A DNA stretch of 64,000 bases from Hyparrhenia diplandra (lineage: Eukaryota > Streptophyta > Magnoliopsida > Poales > Poaceae). The translations under genes were made by a program, and so were the position numbers. Of this stretch, positions 1 through 11,724 are shown in pieces (within the stretch, counting starts at the first letter, position 1; every line of letters begins with the position of its first letter). The DNA lies in NCBI GenBank assembly GCA_015847255.1, contig JADLZK010008235.1, positions 372,001-436,000 of the forward strand, given 5' to 3'. The notes beneath the pieces are model-generated. The model did no database searches. It saw nothing but the letters and a program-made list of their open reading frames with translations, and had not been told where the DNA came from.

Positions 1-2735
1 TAGGTGGCCTCCTCGCGCATGTTGGTGACACTAAGAATTTTATTGGTTAGTTGATATCTACCCATCCTCTGTCCTATGAATTTAGTCTCCTCTTGTCTAA
101 AGATAATTTGGCTGCCATTACTGTAGATACCATTGGCACATTGGTGGAGGTATCTGATATCCAAACGGTGCACCTGCCCAACAAACCTGCGCCCACGCTT
201 TCTAGACACATTGTTCTTAGGGACATCAGGTTACACATTTTTAATGTCGTGGTTGTTCATTTTGTAGTGCTATTGTAAACAAGCTAATATTAACTATACT
301 GTTCTGGTATCAATTCCAGTTATTCTGAGATCAAGATCACTCTTTGGGGCCAGAGGGCCACAACATTCAGCACTGAAGGTGTCTATGACAGCAATCAAGC
401 CAAGCCCGTTGTTGTCCTGTTTGTTGGAGGCCTCATGAAATCTTACCAAGGTGTGTGTTGTTGTTCTAATTTCTATGTAATGTAATCTGTTGCATGCTCT
501 TTTTGAATACACACTGATTCATTGATTTCTAGAGATCTAAATGTCATGTCTGTGTGTTTCAGGCAACTACTACCTGAGTGCCAACGCAGCATCCCGTTGG
601 TATTTCAATCCAGATATTCCAGAAGCACGTCAGTTCTATGAAAGGTGCATTCCCTGTGCAAGATACAGACCATATACTTTTCTTCGCGTGTCGTTTCCAT
701 GTCATTAGCCGAGCTGATGTATCTTGTCTCGTGTCTCAGCTTGAACAACCAAAGGCTTGAGATAAGATCGGTTCCTCGCACCAGCGCCGACCACGTAAAA
801 GCGTGCGGCGGGCCAGAGATCTTGCGAAAAAAAGAAGTGGACCCGGCTAAACGGGATGGATCCATATGAATTATTTGTAAGAATCGGCTTCCTTGTCTTG
901 TTCTTGTCCCATTGGTCCATTTTTTTTTCCTCTATGGACACTGAGAGTTACACGCTCCATACCACAGGATGATGGGTACCATTTGTACTATCACTATCGA
1001 AACTTTCTTCCCAATGCAACGTGGTGGTTTCCATCCCCGCACCAAATGCAAAGAAGTCTTGTGTCCCGGATGGTGTTGGCTACAAATGCATTCCTTGCTC
1101 GAACACATTGTTCAAGTTCAAGTAAATGCTTATTCCACACCTTTCCATTCTCGTTGCACGCTATAGCTGAACGCTGACTTTAAACTCATAATAGGTACAA
1201 GCCGTGCTTCTTGGGCATTGATGAAACAGTGAAGCCGAGATGGTTTGTTTTGGAGACATCGCACGGCGCATCGTTGGCAAAACCCGTCCGCCAGCCTTCC
1301 CGAGGACATCTACAAGTGCCGTTGCATATCCACCGACATAACAAAGCTTGTCAATCTTAGATTCACTTTTGCGAGTTAAATTGACCCGCCAGAGCTTCTA
1401 TAGAGCCCGTAAGACCTACAATGTTGTTTCTCTTGTGACATCACATGGTCGAAGACGTTCTCGCTCCCGATCTTTCGCCGGGGAGCCGATCATGACCATT
1501 CAGTGCCGCCGAAGTCTGGCCGATTCGTTGACAAAACTGGCCGGTGAAGATACTGCACCAATTGTCACCCGCTTCGCACCGATGGCCTACACTCTTCACC
1601 GGACCTTATAAATGTAAGCTGGTTCTGTTACATTTGCTTGTTTGTGCCCTTTGAGATTTCATCTATGCGTAGCTTAAATCAAATGCTTGCGAGACTCCAC
1701 CACCAAGCCTTTGCCCCCTCGAAACACCGGTGGTGAAGAAGCATCCAAGAGGGTAATATATATTTCTTTTCCCGTGTTTAAAACAAATATGCCTTCTGTT
1801 TCAGCATGTATACCTATGTTTTTTCCTCCCGGCAAAGCAAAGACCGACAAGGCCACTACACCTTCTTCTCGCAAAAAGCTACAGCTTGATAAAAGGTATG
1901 CCTTTTTTTGCACTTTTCCCTTTGCTAGGTAACCCCATATGGTTTGCTTTACCTCCGCCGATCACCTCTTACATTACCGGGGGCTGACACCATTGAACTT
2001 TGTTGAAGATGATCGCTCTTCTCGAGTGTTCTTCCGCCAGCGGAGCGGCTAGATAGCCCAGTCCGGTGATTTTCTCCTTGCACTCGCTCTCAGCCAACGG
2101 GTTTTGCATCAACATCCTAATAGATGTTCCGTTGCTGCGCAGATACCATGCACGTTTCAAAGCTTTTGGTTGGATCGGCTAGCTAACATCCGCCATCCAG
2201 AGAAGACTTACGCCTATTTTTTTTTGTGGTGTGGCGCCCTCTCGCACCGGCAGTTAACACATGATGTTGTGTATGTTCGCCGGCCGGTGTATCGCCTCGA
2301 GCAAGAAGAACTTCTCACTTAGTTTGGCCCCGTAGATGGGCATGTTTATGTAATTTGCCTGCCTTGCTCGTTCGGTCTTTGCACAAGTAGCACCGGCCGA
2401 TGAATAGACAGGCTTCTCTAGATACAATTATCATCGCATTGTGAGACTGGGAGAACTGTGACTCCCTAGCCGGCCTGTCACCCGATCTAGCTTGCCGATA
2501 GACCCGATAGAGCTCTAATTCAGCAGCTTATTCGATCTATTTGAAGTAGCGTCTTTGTGTGTGGACTAATTTAGCTCGCTAATTCAACAGCTTATTTGGT
2601 CTCTTGTGACGCGCTCTCTCGTGTGCTCGTGCGTAGTGATTTGTGCCTATGTGGTGTTAGTGTTAGTGTTGTTCTATTTCTCATCTACAATCATGGCCAT
2701 TGACGCGCGCATGGCGCATGGGCGCGAATCACTAG
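1..2735 (+). mobile_element. Helitron, 3' portion with terminus
   Basis: The right end has the layout of a Helitron 3' terminus. A GC-rich stem (CGCGC near 2706-2710 pairing with GCGCG near 2722-2726) is followed about nine bases later by CTAG at 2732-2735 and then a T, which fits insertion between A and T. The RPA1-like exons at 51-1925 fit, because plant Helitrons commonly carry RPA-like genes next to their Rep/helicase gene. The 5' TC end and the Rep/helicase lie left of the window or are lost. The DNA just right of the terminus is CACTA subterminal sequence, so the Helitron appears to have inserted into a CACTA element. The call rests on the terminus plus cargo; no helicase was seen. Confidence 0.6.
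51..1925 (+). pseudogene. RPA1-like (replication protein A large subunit) Helitron gene, decayed
   Basis: Exon-like blocks in several frames match the order of a plant RPA 70-kDa subunit. 51-250 gives an OB-fold strand ending in the typical IVLRD. 320-450 continues with ITLWG and ends at a GT donor. 561-640 starts after a CAG acceptor and contains the family-like ASRWYFNPDIPEA. Around 1040-1125 a frame reads KSCVPDGVGYKCIPC, the C-terminal zinc-ribbon motif. 1195-1300 and 1340-1450 give a C-terminal OB fold ending in KTYNVVSLVTSHGR. Blocks at 1690-1755 and 1785-1895 are probably the tail. Frame changes near 1040 and 1230 and a stop near 1380 show it is broken. The family protein binds single-stranded DNA; here it is best read as Helitron cargo rather than the host gene. 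Confidence 0.7.
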
Positions 2736-2736
2736 T

Positions 2737-3404
2737 TTCAATGTAATGGTTGAACACTCTAATATGTTTAGAGCCGGATTGCTAGGCAATCTTCAGTATG
2801 TATGTATGCACTAGAATTTGATTGTTTCATGGTGGTGTCCTCTCATGAAATATGTGGATTGAGATGTTCCTTTTCATGGCGGTGTCCTCTCATGAAATAC
2901 TATATTTCCCTGTGAAAGTCTCGTGAAATTCATTTGTGTGACTACGACTCTCATGAAAATACCACAACTCCCTATGAAATAATTCCATGACACTGAGCTC
3001 TCACGAAATACCATAAGTCTCACAAAATAACTTCATGACGGTGTCCCTCACTAAATATAGTAAGTCTCACGAAATAAGTTGATGACGGTGACCTCTCACG
3101 AAATACTCTAAGTCTCACGAAATAACTTCGCGACGGTGGCCTCTCACGAAATATCCAAAAAAAACCGCCATGAAAATAGCGATGCAAATCGACGGCAATG
3201 ATCTTTTTATGAGAGTGACCGTCACGGTGAACTCTCATGAAATTAATCCGTGGCGGTGAGCTCTCACGAAAGTGTGTATTTCATGAGTGCAATACTGTGA
3301 GAAGTAATGCGTGACGGTGTACTCTCACGCATTATTTTCGTGAGAGTAAAACCGTTTTTCGTGACTATTTTTCACTCTCACAAAATATCCAGTTTCTGGT
3401 AGTG
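2737..3404. mobile_element. CACTA (En/Spm) element, right end with subterminal repeats
   Basis: The sequence ends at 3404 with TTTCTGGTAGTG, the reverse complement of the classical CACTACCAGAAA terminus. From about 2825 to 3375 it is packed with variants of CTCACGAAAT and GTGACGGTG, spaced by tens of bases on both strands, which is the subterminal transposase-binding repeat pattern of this superfamily. The matching 5' end was not found, so the element is truncated or interrupted by the Helitron ending at 2735. No transposase was seen in this part. Confidence 0.65.
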
Positions 3405-4438
3405 TACGGTTATGGACGTGCAAGAACAAGTGAGAACGGGCTATCGATGAAAAAAGACGCAACTCACAAGACGTTGAAATACGAGAGATTCCTGATTCAT
3501 TTTAGTTTTCCAAAACTATGTGGAGGACATCTCATAGAAATATCTTAAGTAATTAAATTGTACTTAGGTTAATCATATTTTATTATAGAAGATTATAGAT
3601 CATTTAAATTACACAAATATTTATAGTCTGCCAAAAAGGAACATGGGTGATCAACTAATCAAACTGATAGATGTTGCGGTTGATCTAAACAAGTCATAAT
3701 TATAAATGCATTGATATTAACGTTAATCATATTGGCATTGAGTTATAAAATACTACTATAAATATAGACCTAAGTTTTTTTTAATTCAAAAGGCATTAAT
3801 TAAACATTAATCAAATTACTATGATTGAATTCTTAAACACATATTGAAGGTCATTGATAACATGTAGGTTATGAAAAGATCGTAATGCACCGAGAATAAA
3901 AATGTAGCCCTAGATTGCTTTTAGTTACAAAGCATTAAATAATTACTATTTAAATGCATTTAGTCAAATAAATTCACAATTGAATAACATGTTAAGCGTT
4001 AGTACTACTTCGTAGAGGGTCTAATTAACACAACCTGATTGGAGCTAAACGGATTAAAAACCATTAAACGGCTGGATTATAAATTGGATGGCAAGTTCGT
4101 AATGACTGCATTGGGGACTACTGCTGCTGGCGTGGTGTAGGTATATGCACATTTCTCATGTATTTCTAGAATTGTTTTTCTGAAGGAAAACGGCCATAAA
4201 TCAATATATGATGACATCATGATTTCATTCTGATGTAAGCTAGTTAACAAAGGCCAAGGCAATGCAAGTACGACCGGCTGTTGCTTGCTTCGTGCGTGTG
4301 GGCGCTGCGGTGTGTGCGTGTGCGTTGCATCCTACTCGACGAGAGGTGGAGGACCAGGGAGGTGCTGGTGGCCTGGTACGTTGCACGGCGATGCCATGGC
4401 TGCACACTTGAGGTTCGCCGGTGCGTAAACAAACTCGG
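3405..4438. other. AT-rich spacer, no gene recognised
   Basis: AT-rich, with only short open frames lacking domain signatures. Nothing supports a gene or a complete mobile element here. Confidence 0.6.
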
Positions 4439-5254
4439 CTACACGGTGAATCGATGACACGTTAAATGATGCGTTGAGTGAGGCAACTCACCATGCTCCA
4501 TGGCGACTGGGATGGTGCAGACAGACAGGACGACGACGTGGGCCAGACGTGGCGGCCGAGAATTCCGGCGAGGTCTTGTCGTCGTTGCTGCGGTCGCGGA
4601 TTGAGCGCCACGAGGCAGTGCAGTGGATGCCGCATTGGGCGGCAGCGGATGGTGATGCGTTGGTGGCGGTGAATATGTTCCGGCGATGGCGGCGAGCACG
4701 ACGGGATGGCACAGCAGGCTTTGGTTCGACGTCGAGACGAGGTGCAGAGGCTGTAGTGTGCTCTTGCGATTTAGTAGTGGCAGTGAGGATGACGTTTGGG
4801 GCTGTGTGTGTGGAGATCGGTCGAGCTCGGCAGAGGTCATCCATGGTGGCGGCTGCTGGCGGCACGGCGAGGCTGAGCGCGATAGAGGAACGCGTCTGGG
4901 TGGTTGTGTGGCCAAGGACGAGGTAGAGCGATTCCGAGAGGCCACTACTGATGTAGGTCGAGGAGGAGAAGGAGCTTGCCATGTCTTGTAGGCATGCCGG
5001 TCATGGTGGCATGTCGACCCGGTGCGCATGGAGGGCAGCGTGCTGCATGCTGTGATCCGGCAAGGACGGATCAGGACTCTGTCGCGAGGAGCTCCTGGTC
5101 GTGCGGCGTGTTGGGCTGCTGCTGCCGTTATCTGGATGATGGGGCCAAGGCCGATGCGGGAAGGAGAAAAAGCAGGCGGTGCAGGCTGCAAGACTCGATC
5201 GAGCCTTTGATCAGCCAACGGTGATGCTGTAGAATTGGTGTGAGAGTCCTGCAT
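4439..5254 (-). other. GC-rich block with a 271-codon open frame, probably non-coding
   Basis: A minus-strand open frame of 271 codons is rich in Pro, Ser, Thr, Ala and Arg and has no recognisable domain. Long frames are also open on the opposite strand, as expected from GC-rich composition alone. The block ends abruptly against AT-rich sequence on both sides. It could be a captured fragment, or part of a long terminal repeat ending near 5848. I do not recognise a gene. Confidence 0.3.
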
Positions 5255-5499
5255 GGCTGCTTTGTGCCTAATAAACTACAGGGCCATGCAAAGCAAGTCA
5301 AAGTACGTGGATCACATACAAATCAAATGGAGCAGCGTGCATGTCTGGGCCGGTGGCTACCAGGCTGGGTCAAAGGGAGACCAGGTCGACGGTTGGTTAG
5401 ACAAGGACAGGAGCGAAGCACAGGTAAAAAGATTGGGCCTGAGAAAGGAGGAGAAGAGATTTTCCATTTTCTTATTATTTCTCTTTTCTTTTCTCTTCA

Positions 5500-5848
5500 C
5501 TTTCTAAACTTATTTAAATTCAAATCTGATTTCAAGAAAGCTGATTAATTTAAGACTATTATTTTGAGTTTTGGAATTAAAACCTGAACTCACTTAAAGT
5601 TATATAATCTATTTTCTTTAATTTACAAGCAAAGCAATATTGACTCGTTTCTAATTAAAAATGCATTTAAACAATCACTCAATAAAAAATAAAGCAAGAG
5701 CATGAATGCAACAAACATGTATATATCCTTATATTAAATTTTAATTTCATAAAACTTTTTATTTTCCCTATAACTTTCATGAGCACAAAAATACATAATT
5801 AAATCATTTTGACTCTATTTTTAAAAATCCAAAATTTCTGGGTGTTAC
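5500..5848 (-). mobile_element. Possible LTR edge (gypsy-type terminus)
   Basis: AT-rich DNA ending in CTGGGTGTTACA at about 5836-5847. On the minus strand this reads TGTAACACCCAG, a common start of grass gypsy LTRs. A matching TG end with a 5-bp target duplication was not found, so the extent is unknown and the assignment is tentative. Confidence 0.3.
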
Positions 5849-6436
5849 ACGTTGTCGCATACTGGTCTTTTTCCCTCTGCCTCTTGTTCTCATTACGATC
5901 CACATCTAATAGCATCAGCATCGGCAGAGTGTGGTTAGTTTGGTGAGGAGATGAAAACATATTAGCATTATGTGAAAATAAAATATACCTCCATGATTTC
6001 TATTGGTAAGGTTTCCAAAAGGTACCCGATTTCCGGTTGGCCCACGTGTGTCCACCAACACTGCTGTCAACTATGCATGACACCACAAAGCAAAGGACTC
6101 TTGCTTGTCAGTGGAGGTTGAGAGAAACAAGTCTGATAACAAGAACTGCACTTGAAAGCAATAGCTTCGGTACAAAATCTATGAATTTATATAAAAAGTC
6201 ATGCTGAAGTTATTATGATTTATTGGCTCACATAAAATCTACCGAAGCTAAAACACTATGCACATGAAGGAAACCTGTTTATATGTGCAGTAATAAACAA
6301 ATGCAGTCGTACAAATAGAGCGGAATTGAATTCATTTATTTGCCTTTCTGAAGAATTAACACCTAGCTGCTTTCTGGAAGAGGAATTGTCTTAGTTGCTT
6401 TCGTGATCAGTTTATTCGTGTAGAGGAATTGTCTTA
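5849..6436. other. No gene recognised; small direct repeat
   Basis: No coding signal. AGAGGAATTGTCTTAGTTGC occurs twice, near 6379 and near 6422, the second copy running into the inverted-repeat arm that starts at 6437. Confidence 0.5.
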
Positions 6437-6537
6437 GTTGCAGCATGAGAGTCAACACGATGGAAGAATTCCAGATCGACTTCCAATATGTTGTCTGCTA
6501 GCTAGCCTGATCATGGTGGTAAGCCCTCGCCGAGCTC
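6437..6537 (-). repeat. Left arm of inverted repeat (reverse copy of the TCP 3' end)
   Basis: About 100 bp that is the reverse complement, at roughly 92-93% by eye, of 7621-7720. The right arm holds the last codons and stop of the TCP-derived frame plus sequence just after it, so this left arm is a backwards copy of the gene's own 3' end placed upstream. Mismatches cluster near 6478-6490. Confidence 0.85.
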
Positions 6538-6720
6538 ATGTACAGTGCTCAATCATGGCACGCCATTCATAATTGCATACTAAGATATATGATACAATTA
6601 CCATGCTGTTAATTTGAGAGCCTAGCTGCTGAACAGTTGCAGTGGATGATACACTGATACCGTTGCAGGTAGCAGACATCGCGAGATGACTGGCGCCACC
6701 GTTGGGAGACTAACGAGACG

Positions 6721-7660
6721 ATGATAAGGGGCGGCAACAACCAGGAGGCGGCGGCTGTCGAGGAGCTGCTAGCCCAGCAGCAGGACAAGCAGCACGCCCC
6801 CGCGCGACGTCGCGGCAATGGTCGGCGTAGACGGAGTCGCGCATCTTGCGCGTCTCCCGCGTCTTCGGCGGCAAGGACCGCCACAGCAAGGTGAAGACCG
6901 TCAAGGGGCTCTACGAACTGCTTGACCGCCTCGGCCTCAACCAGCCTAGCAACGTCGTCGACTGGCTGCTCAACGCCGCGCACCACGATATCGACAAGCT
7001 GCCGACGCTGCAGTTCCCGCCGCAGGATCTCATGGTCAGCCACCACCAGGCGCCCCACGACATGCCGATGGTGCACAAGGAGAAGTTCGGACACATCTTG
7101 GTGGGCACCAGGCCGACGTCGACGTCGACGGGACCGGAGCCCACCACGACTTGGTGGGTAGGTTCATGGAGCTGAACAGCGCGTTGGGCATGGCCAGGAG
7201 CGCAATGGCTCCGTATAGCAACTACACCGGAGAGGCGGCATGGAATAACAGCGGCACCGGCGGCTCGTTCATGGAGCTGAACAGCGCGTTGGGCATGGCC
7301 AGGAGCGCAATGGCTCCGTATAGCAACTACACCAGAGAGGCGGCATGGAATAACAGCGGCACCGGCGGCTCGTTCATGGAGCTGAACAGCGCGTTGGGTA
7401 TGGCCAGGAGCGCAATGGCTCCGTATAGCAACTACACCGGAGAGGCGGCATGGAATAACAGCGGCACCGACGGCTCGCCGCAGGTCGTGGCAGCCGCTCA
7501 CCACTCGCAGTCCCCGTCGTTGCTCTCCTTGGCTCCACGTCCGCATCAACTGGCGATCTACTCGTCGGAAGCTGATCAACAGTTTCAGGTGGAGAACCTT
7601 GGCTCGCAAAGCATGTCCTTGAGCTCGGCGAGGGCTTACCACCATGATCAGGCTAGCTAG
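6721..7660 (+). pseudogene. TCP-family transcription factor (CIN/PCF type), decayed
   Basis: TCP proteins are plant DNA-binding regulators of growth. An ATG at 6721 opens an acidic, Gln-rich N-terminus. A different frame at about 6840-7060 encodes the start of the TCP basic region (VSRVFGGKDRHSKVKTVKGL), then directly a helix II-like DRLGLNQPSNVVDWLLNAA segment and IDKLPTLQFPPQDL. The stretch that normally lies between, holding the rest of the basic region, the loop and helix I, is missing, so DNA binding should be lost. A further shift near 7095 leads into 7151-7660, which encodes three 35-residue repeats and a Ser/His-rich C-terminus ending at the stop near 7658. No miR319-like target site was seen. 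At least two frame changes plus the domain deletion make it a pseudogene. Confidence 0.8.
7166..7480 (+). repeat. Three tandem 105-bp units inside the TCP relic
   Basis: Units start at 7166, 7271 and 7376. Each is 105 bp (35 codons, frame-preserving) and begins ATGGAGCTGAACAGCGCG. They are nearly identical, with differences at only a few positions, so the expansion looks recent compared with the other damage in the gene. Confidence 0.95.
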
Positions 7661-7720
7661 CCGACAACATACACGTAACGATCTGGAATTCTTCCATCGT
7701 GTTGACTCTCATGATGCAAC
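7621..7720 (+). repeat. Right arm of inverted repeat at the TCP 3' end
   Basis: Contains the last codons and stop (near 7658) of the TCP-derived frame and about 60 bp after it. It pairs with 6437-6537 in reverse orientation, leaving a spacer of about 1.08 kb that holds the rest of the relic. Confidence 0.85.
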
Positions 7721-9946
7721 GAAATAGAAGTCACGAAAGAAGAGAAGAGATGGAAGATACCTTGAACGCCTCGTCGGCCGCTGCTTTGTTGCTGGCCGCT
7801 GCAGTGGACAGAGGGCACGAAGGAACTGCGAGCCGACTATCGCCGATTGCCGCTGTTTTGGACGGACGTCGGCCGCATGCTGGGTCGCGCGGCTAGGTGC
7901 GCCGGGTCGAACGTGTTTGGAGACCGGAGGGAGCTCGAGGCTGTCGCCAATGACGTCCCGGCGGCTGCGGCGATCCGCGCTCGCTGGAGAGGAGCCGGTG
8001 TATTTTGAAACGATTAGAGTGGCCGGTATTTTTTGAATGGTTGAGGGAGGCCGATGATTGCGTTTATTGATTGGTTTCCTTGATTAGATTGGCCGGTATT
8101 TCCTTGAATCGTTGATTGCGTGATACGTGCATGATTTTTGTTTTCCTTTCTATAAAAGATGAAGTGGCATTAAACGAATTAAGATATTGTGGATCATTAA
8201 TCAATGGCATAATTTGGGAAACCTGATTGCCTTGCACGCGGTGGGAGGTGGGGGTCACGGCAAAACCGGTTTCGCACGGGTGGGGAGCGACCTCAAGTTT
8301 TTACCGCAGGAAAAATCTGCTTCCCTTTCATTCTTTTTCTTTACTACCTATAAAGGATGGAAATGGGACATTTTTTAGTGCCGCAAAAATTCCCCGACGT
8401 TTCTGTCCGCCTTTGTGCGGTACCGGCCCCCCCTCTCCGTCCTTTCCTTCCGTGTGAAATTTGCAAGGCTTCCCAAAATTTGCCACAATTTCACAGCCCA
8501 CCGGATCTAGCTTCGATAAATGCCATCCGTGCCTCTAAAGGAAACCACGCACAAGGAAATTATTAGCGCTATTATTAGAAAACTAGAAATTATTAGCACT
8601 ATTATTAGGCAACCAAACGCACGGCAGTAAAAGTCACGGCGCTTCCTATTTTCATGCGCGTCCTCAACCCATCACGGGCTGTGTTCGCGGCCGGCCTCAT
8701 CCTTGCTCGCCATCGCTCAACGCCATCACCCCCTCGCCGAGGGCAGTCACATCCATTGCTGGGCAGGACGTCTCCGGGCGTTCCTTCTCTCCGAACGCTC
8801 GAGATTGGACAATGCGAGACCTCGCCGCCTCCAACACCCTCCTCTCCGGACGCTGAACCCCCCCGTGCCGATCAGGTAACCCAACCCCTAAAGCCTAATT
8901 CTCTGCGTTCCTTCTCTCCTCGTTGATCAATCGTTGAAGAGTCAGTATCCCTGATGTACGCGCGGTTTGATCCTTTTGAGATATTACCGTTGGGTTTCTA
9001 TGCCGGTGGTCGACAAGGGGTACGCCGCTGCAGTTCATGTCATGATCTATATTTCATACCATCACATTTTGGTTGTTGTTCTGTTCTTTTCGCCGTCCTT
9101 TAGGGTTTTGTACCACTGCTGGCCGCCATGGCTAGGTTTAGGGTTTTGCGCCGCTATGTGATGCCACTCTGTGTCGATGCTGCGGCTGTGTGGATGTTGT
9201 TGTTGTGCGCTAGCTTGGTTCGGAGAGGTTGTCTGGCATTGCACAGCGTTCAGTTGTTTGCTATGTACCTGCTTGGATCATATATCAGCAAGAGTTAAAA
9301 TTGTATGACTTGCACCTTTAGAGATTTAGGGTAAATAAAGTATAATATCCAAAAGAATATGCATTAGACAAATTTACTGGAATCATAGGGGAGCTTGAAT
9401 ACTGAAGCTACTGGAATCATAATGGATCTTGAATCTACTGACATTAGATATTTAGAATAAAAATGATCTGCAAACCAAAAAGGATAAAAACTTTTAACGG
9501 CTATGGACAATAAAATGGCATTTTAAGCATAAGCAGGTTGCCTGAATTATTTTGTTTCTTCACTTACAAGTTCCATGAATACAGATTTGTACAGAAATAA
9601 GCTCTGGAAGGTAGCGTCAAGGATCACAACTCAACCAAGCTCTGGCAAGGGCCACAGCTCAACTACAGCGGCAAGGGTCACTAAGCAAGGTGTGTTCTCT
9701 GAGTGATCGTGACAGTACACTAATTCATGTTGTTTGACAGTCTACAGTTTTTTCAATTTATGTTGTTTGACATTACACTAATAGATGACCAATTCAATCT
9801 AGAGATTATGCCTAAATGATGTTGTTTGACAGTCTACATTTTTTTCAAATCAATTTGTTACCCAACCTACATAGCATGTAATAGTTTTATTCGTAATGGC
9901 ACGAGTGGGTGATATTGATAAATTAAGAGTGGGTGATTTAGTGTCC
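7721..9946. other. No gene recognised
   Basis: Mixed composition with a moderately GC-rich stretch at 8640-8900 and leader-like sequence around 9100. A short coding-looking stretch near 9590-9692 ends in a GT donor context but matches nothing I know. Short imperfect direct repeats occur at 8005-8110 (GGCCGGTATTT) and 8550-8610 (GAAATTATTAGC). Confidence 0.5.
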
Positions 9947-10053
9947 TGTCACGGGTTCCATACCACTCTGATCAGACATCCATTGAGGAAATTGATCTGT
10001 CACCGGGTTCCATACCACTCTGATCAGACAAATCCATATTGAGGAAATTGATC
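9947..10053. repeat. Tandem duplication of about 51-56 bp
   Basis: Copy 1 (9947-9997) and copy 2 (9998-10053) both run from TGTCACGGGTTCC-like sequence to GAGGAAATTGATC. They differ by small insertions in the second copy. Confidence 0.9.
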
Positions 10054-11524
10054 TACTTGACTTTTACTGTAACCAGTCATTATTTGTATAATCATGAGTG
10101 CTGTTAGGGTCGATGTAGGTGTAGTCTTGCCATTCCTGGCAAACTAACTGAACTATATATTTTTTTTCAAAACAACCTGATTAAAACACCAGCACAGATT
10201 GGTATAATGTCAAACAACAGGTGAGCAAACAAGTTACCAGCACAGGTGATAGGGTTGTGGGCATTACCAGGCTGTGGTCAGGACAATGCATGGGCGACAG
10301 TATATCACATGTTGATGCTTGGAAGAAATCAATCTTGGGCTCACTGTGTGGCAAATGGACATGCTTATTGGGGTTGCCACCTTCTTGAATGATCTTGGAG
10401 AGTTGAGATGAACCATCAGCCATGCACTAGCATTGTGGTGGATAATGTCAGTCCAGCAGACCTGCCATTGCTTTACAACATTAATATAGTGTTCTCCCCA
10501 CAATGCTTAAGGACCATGTACTTGAGCAGTCATGTGGTGCTACTCACTGAATTAGACAAATGAATAAACCTGTATTCTAACTTCTAATTCAATAAGATCA
10601 AAGCACGCATATTAGAATTCTATTATGTAATAACCATAGCACAAGACATGAATTTTATGAGGCCAGTTTAAGTACCTGATACATGGGCCTGCTAATATTA
10701 TGCGATTCCATTTTCACTGAATTCTCAGCATCATCCAGCTCAATTGTGGCCTTTATTACTTCATTTGATAAACCTTTGTCTTTATTCACATCCAAAAAAG
10801 CATCCTTTATCCTGTACGTCCTTGATGATCTTCTGCCAAAGCAGAAATGCTGCTGAACAAAGTTGTCCTGTTTCAACTATCCATAAACAGTACCTGCAAA
10901 CGAAGGAGAAAAAAAATATTTGAACATCTTTACCTCATCATGCATGCACTCTGGAACTAGATGGCCACTACAGCACATCTTACTCCTAGACCAAGTGGAA
11001 ATATAAGTACTGCATTTGAAATGAACATGTCAGGAACTAAAACTGAATACCTCTTTCAGAGACGGTAAGGATCCAAGCACGTGAATAAAAACAAAGTCAG
11101 CATTACAACCAAGACTGGTGCTATATGACCGTCACAAGCAACACCAGACCAAATCGTCGCTCTTCCATGTACCATATCTCTGCCTCCGTGACGGCCGCTG
11201 AAGTATTGAATATTGCTATTTGCTACAGAAATGTTGGACCAATTAGTAATGCTATTTGGCACTGAATGTGAGCAATGTTTAGATTAGGCTCTTTGCTTTT
11301 TTCTAGAAAGCAATGAAGAAAAATTGAAAATGTGATATCAGTAAGCTCTATTAGGCATATGGTTTCATCACCAAGGTAGCCTGGACCTAGATAACTAACA
11401 ACTCAACCTCTGGATGTGCTACCTAAATTGCATGTTTATAAGCTTGTTGCAAGGAAAGAATTCATAGTTGTACACTAAATCAAATTTCCTTGCTGTGAAC
11501 TATGAGAATTGAGCAAGTAACAAG
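10054..11524. other. No gene recognised; one minus-strand exon-like frame
   Basis: 10655-10876 on the minus strand is a 73-codon frame with ordinary, non-repetitive composition that could be an exon fragment, but I cannot assign it. Two overlapping minus-strand frames at 10181-10503 are less convincing. The remainder is AT-rich. Confidence 0.3.
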
Positions 11525-11724
11525 CTATTGAGAGGAGCAGAGAGGAGAAGTTCTAGCTTCATCCGGCTTAATGTCTCCCCTTGGCCGGCGGGAGAGAGGA
11601 GCAGAGTTCACCGGAGCCGCGGCGCGCCGGAGCTCTTGAGCGCGCATCAGAGGACGCTCGCATGCCCGTGGAGCCGGCAGAGCTCCTGCTCGTGGACCCA
11701 CCGGAGCGCGCGGTGCGTGCGGCC

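Noticed and set aside
2820..3400. CRISPR-like array of short repeats
   Set aside because: Repeat units are degenerate, occur on both strands and end at a CACTA terminus; this is the subterminal repeat zone of a plant transposon.
4439..5254. 271-codon minus-strand open frame as a gene
   Set aside because: Low-complexity Pro/Ser/Thr/Arg composition, no domain, and equally long frames on the other strand; explained by GC richness.
6911..7645. 244-codon minus-strand frame across the TCP relic
   Set aside because: It is the antisense of the TCP-derived repeats, which keep all frames open in step; the plus strand gives clear TCP homology.
7166..7660. miR319 target site in the TCP relic
   Set aside because: No sequence resembling the conserved target found in CIN-type TCP mRNAs was seen.
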